Source of the DNA: Rhizobium sp. Root708
Lineage (GTDB): Bacteria; Pseudomonadota; Alphaproteobacteria; Rhizobiales; Rhizobiaceae
Direction: 5' to 3'
Assembly (NCBI RefSeq): GCF_001429725.1
Contig: NZ_LMHV01000012.1
Location: 875-64,874 of the forward strand
Length of the DNA stretch: 64,000 nt
Position numbers and translations under genes: made by a program. Under the pieces are notes generated by a model. The model did not search any database. It was not told the origin of the DNA and saw only the letters and a program-made list of their open reading frames with translations. Below are positions 62,508 to 64,000 of this stretch, in pieces (positions within the stretch are counted from its first letter, which is position 1; every line of letters starts with the position of its first letter).

Positions 62508-63353
62508 ATGTTCGAACTGAAGAATGTCACCCGCCGTTTCGGAAACAAGACTGCCGTCGATTCCGTGACGCTCGACATTCCTCAGGGCCAGATGGTCGGC
62601 ATCATCGGCCGTTCCGGCGCCGGCAAGTCCACGCTTCTGCGCATGATCAACCGCCTGCAGGAGCCGACATCGGGTTCGATCCATTTCGCCGGCGTCGAAG
62701 TCTCGCGTCTGCGTGGCCATGCGCTGCGCAACTGGCAGCGCGACTGCGCGATGATCTTTCAGCAGTTCAATCTCGTGCCGCGCCTCGACGTGCTGACCAA
62801 CGTCATGCTTGGCCGTCTCAATCATCGCTCGACGACAATGAGCCTGCTCGGCGTTTTCAGCCGCGAAGAGCGCATCCACGCCATCGCCGCGCTCGAGCGC
62901 CTCGGCATCGAGCAGACGGCGCTGCAGATGGCGGGTACCTTGTCGGGTGGTCAGCAGCAGCGCGTCGCCATCGCTCGCGCCCTGATGCAGAACCCGAAGA
63001 TGCTTCTCGCCGATGAGCCGATCGCCTCGCTCGATCCGCTGAACGCCAAGATCGTCATGGACGCGCTGCGCGACATCAACGAGCGCGAAGGCATCACCGT
63101 CGTCACCAACCTGCATACGCTCGACACCGCGCGCAATTACTGCGAGCGCATCGTCGGCATGTCGGCCGGCCGCGTCGTGTTCGACGGCAAGCCGTCCGAA
63201 CTGACGGCGGAAGCCGTCAAGCAGATCTACGGCACCGACAAGGACGGCGCCGGCATCGACGAAACGTTGACGTCGACCGCAATCAACATTCCCGCGGCCG
63301 CAGCCGCGCACCAATCCGCCGGCTTGCAACCGCTGGCGCTGGCCGGTCTCTGA
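62508..63353 (+). CDS. phnC: Phosphonate ABC transporter ATPase
   Basis: A 281-residue ATPase that powers the PhnDE importer. Walker [16 protein letters not shown], the signature [15 protein letters not shown], Walker [13 protein letters not shown], and PhnC-typical [27 protein letters not shown]. The start is placed at the second ATG of a pair (62505, 62508), with GAGGAA seven bases upstream, giving [12 protein letters not shown]. The gene faces the same way as the upstream phn run but is separated from it by 1.9 kb. Confidence 0.95.
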   Translation: MFELKNVTRRFGNKTAVDSVTLDIPQGQMVGIIGRSGAGKSTLLRMINRLQEPTSGSIHFAGVEVSRLRGHALRNWQRDCAMIFQQFNLVPRLDVLTNVMLGRLNHRSTTMSLLGVFSREERIHAIAALERLGIEQTALQMAGTLSGGQQQRVAIARALMQNPKMLLADEPIASLDPLNAKIVMDALRDINEREGITVVTNLHTLDTARNYCERIVGMSAGRVVFDGKPSELTAEAVKQIYGTDKDGAGIDETLTSTAINIPAAAAAHQSAGLQPLALAGL

Positions 63354-63409
63354 GAGGGGCGGCCTCGATCGTAAGCCTGCGTTATGGGCACACTTCTTAA
63401 ACAGAATTG

Positions 63410-63423
63410 CCGGGGGACCCCGG
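63410..63423 (+). other. Short intercistronic hairpin between phnC and phnD
   Basis: CCGGG (63410-63414) and CCCGG (63419-63423) pair over 5 bp with a 4-base loop, 17 bases before the phnD start. It is GC-rich and lies directly upstream of the ribosome site; its role, if any, is open. Confidence 0.3.
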
Positions 63424-63440
63424 TCAATCAGGAGAGAACC

Positions 63441-64000
63441 ATGTTGAAGAAAGCACTTTTTGCCGCCACGGCGCTGTTTGCGCTCGCTGGCGTTTCGCAT
63501 GCTGCGGACCTCAAGGAATTCCGCGTCGGTATCCTCGGCGGTGAAAACGAGGCCGACCGTCTTCGCAACTACGCTTGCCTTGCCGACCACCTGAAGAAGG
63601 AATTCGGCTTCGAGAAGGTTTCGCTCTTCCCGGCTGCCGACTATGACGGCGTTATCCAGGGTCTCCTCGGCGGCACGCTAGACTTCGCGGAACTCGGCGC
63701 TTCCGGCTACGCAGCCGTCAACATCAAGGATCCGAAGGCTGTGACCCCGATCCTGACGACGCAGCAGGAAGACGGCTCGACCGGCTACTACTCGATCGGT
63801 CTCGCTCTGAAGTCCTCCGGCATCAAGGACATCAAGGACGCCAAGGGCAAGAAGCTCGGCTACGCGGATCCGGACTCCACGTCTGGCTACCTGATCCCGC
63901 TGACGCAGATCCCGAAGGACACCGGCGTTCCGAACGACAAGTACTTCGCTTCGACGCAGTTCAACGGCGGTCACGAGAACAACCTTCTTGCTGCCTATGA
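63441..64000 (+). CDS. phnD: Phosphonate-binding protein PhnD (3' end beyond the window)
   Basis: The first 186 residues of a periplasmic phosphonate-binding protein. Signal peptide MLKKALFAATALFALAGVSHA, then FRVGILGGENEADRLRNYACLADHLKKEFGF and GVIQGLLGGTLDFAELGASGYAAV, the family's binding-cleft region, and YADPDSTSGYLIPLTQ. GGAGAGAACC precedes ATG 63441. It follows phnC by 87 bp; phnE would be expected next, outside the window. Confidence 0.94.
   Translation, partial: MLKKALFAATALFALAGVSHAADLKEFRVGILGGENEADRLRNYACLADHLKKEFGFEKVSLFPAADYDGVIQGLLGGTLDFAELGASGYAAVNIKDPKAVTPILTTQQEDGSTGYYSIGLALKSSGIKDIKDAKGKKLGYADPDSTSGYLIPLTQIPKDTGVPNDKYFASTQFNGGHENNLLAAY

Noticed and set aside
61809..63590. 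Minus-strand frame of about 593 codons opposite phnC
   Set aside because: It runs across phnC, the intergenic Pho-box region and part of RNase HI; no domain is seen and phnC has full ABC motifs.
1..64000. Prophage, insertion sequence, integrase, toxin-antitoxin pair or CRISPR array
   Set aside because: No transposase, integrase, terminal inverted repeats of IS type or regularly spaced repeats were found; the tRNA-Ser gene shows no neighbouring integrase or duplicated 3' end.

Overview
The window looks like a chromosomal segment of an alphaproteobacterium of the family Rhizobiaceae (Rhizobium/Agrobacterium/Ensifer type). Reasons: high GC with strong G/C third-position use; a Caulobacter-style cpa/Tad (ctp-type) pilus locus; a yejABEF + ghrA cluster; a BMP-type nucleoside ABC transporter next to nucleoside-salvage genes; and a phnGHIJKL C-P lyase cluster that carries a hexapeptide acetyltransferase. 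No phage, insertion sequence, integrase or CRISPR array was seen. Coding density is high; only three gaps exceed about 300 bp. Species cannot be named from the sequence alone.

Layout. (1) 1-3.9 kb: the tail of an unidentified gene, then a 975-residue fusion of a kinase-like domain, a degenerate M23-like domain and a class III aminotransferase, then small ORFs. (2) 3.9-13.6 kb: a peptide/amide cluster: P1-family peptidase, LysR regulator, a peptide-type ABC transporter with a binding protein and two permeases but no ATPase, an amidase, then on the other strand a MarR regulator, a cytosolic NlpC/P60 (YkfC-like) peptidase and an M17 aminopeptidase. (3) 13.7-26.1 kb: the Tad pilus locus: tadD, (lysE-like exporter), tadC, tadB, cpaF, cpaE, cpaD, cpaC, cpaB, cpaA and the Flp pilin on the minus strand, and divergently a stand-alone secretin-N-like protein plus two TadE-like pseudopilins. 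(4) 26.2-37.8 kb: nucleoside salvage: deoB, an adenosine/adenine deaminase and upp on the plus strand; deoA, deoC, punA, cdd and a four-gene BMP-type nucleoside importer on the minus strand; an aspartic protease gene sits between the two arms. (5) 38-42.3 kb: small membrane/secreted proteins, tRNA-Ser(GGA), pncB, ghrA-like. (6) 42.3-49.4 kb: yejABEF oligopeptide importer, divergent from mepA murein endopeptidase. (7) 49.5-54.4 kb: mgsA, glk, an MsbA-like exporter, dapB, gpmA. (8) 54.5-64 kb: phosphonate use: phnF repressor divergent from phnGHIJKL and a phn-associated acetyltransferase, three unrelated-looking genes including an RNase HI, then phnC and the start of phnD, which runs off the window.

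How it fits together. Three themes recur. Nucleosides enter through the BMP transporter and are split by DeoA/PunA/Cdd; the (deoxy)ribose-phosphate goes through DeoB and DeoC to central metabolism while bases are salvaged by Upp. Phosphonates are captured by PhnCDE and cleaved by the PhnGHIJ core with PhnK/PhnL; a PhoB-like box lies before phnC and a PhnF-type palindrome before phnG. Peptides, possibly including murein peptides, are handled by Yej, MepA, the NlpC/P60 enzyme and M17. Non-coding structure is also visible: several stem-loops lie between genes of one operon (after flp, after the BMP binding protein, before phnD, ahead of cpaB and upp), which suggests post-transcriptional tuning of unequal product amounts.
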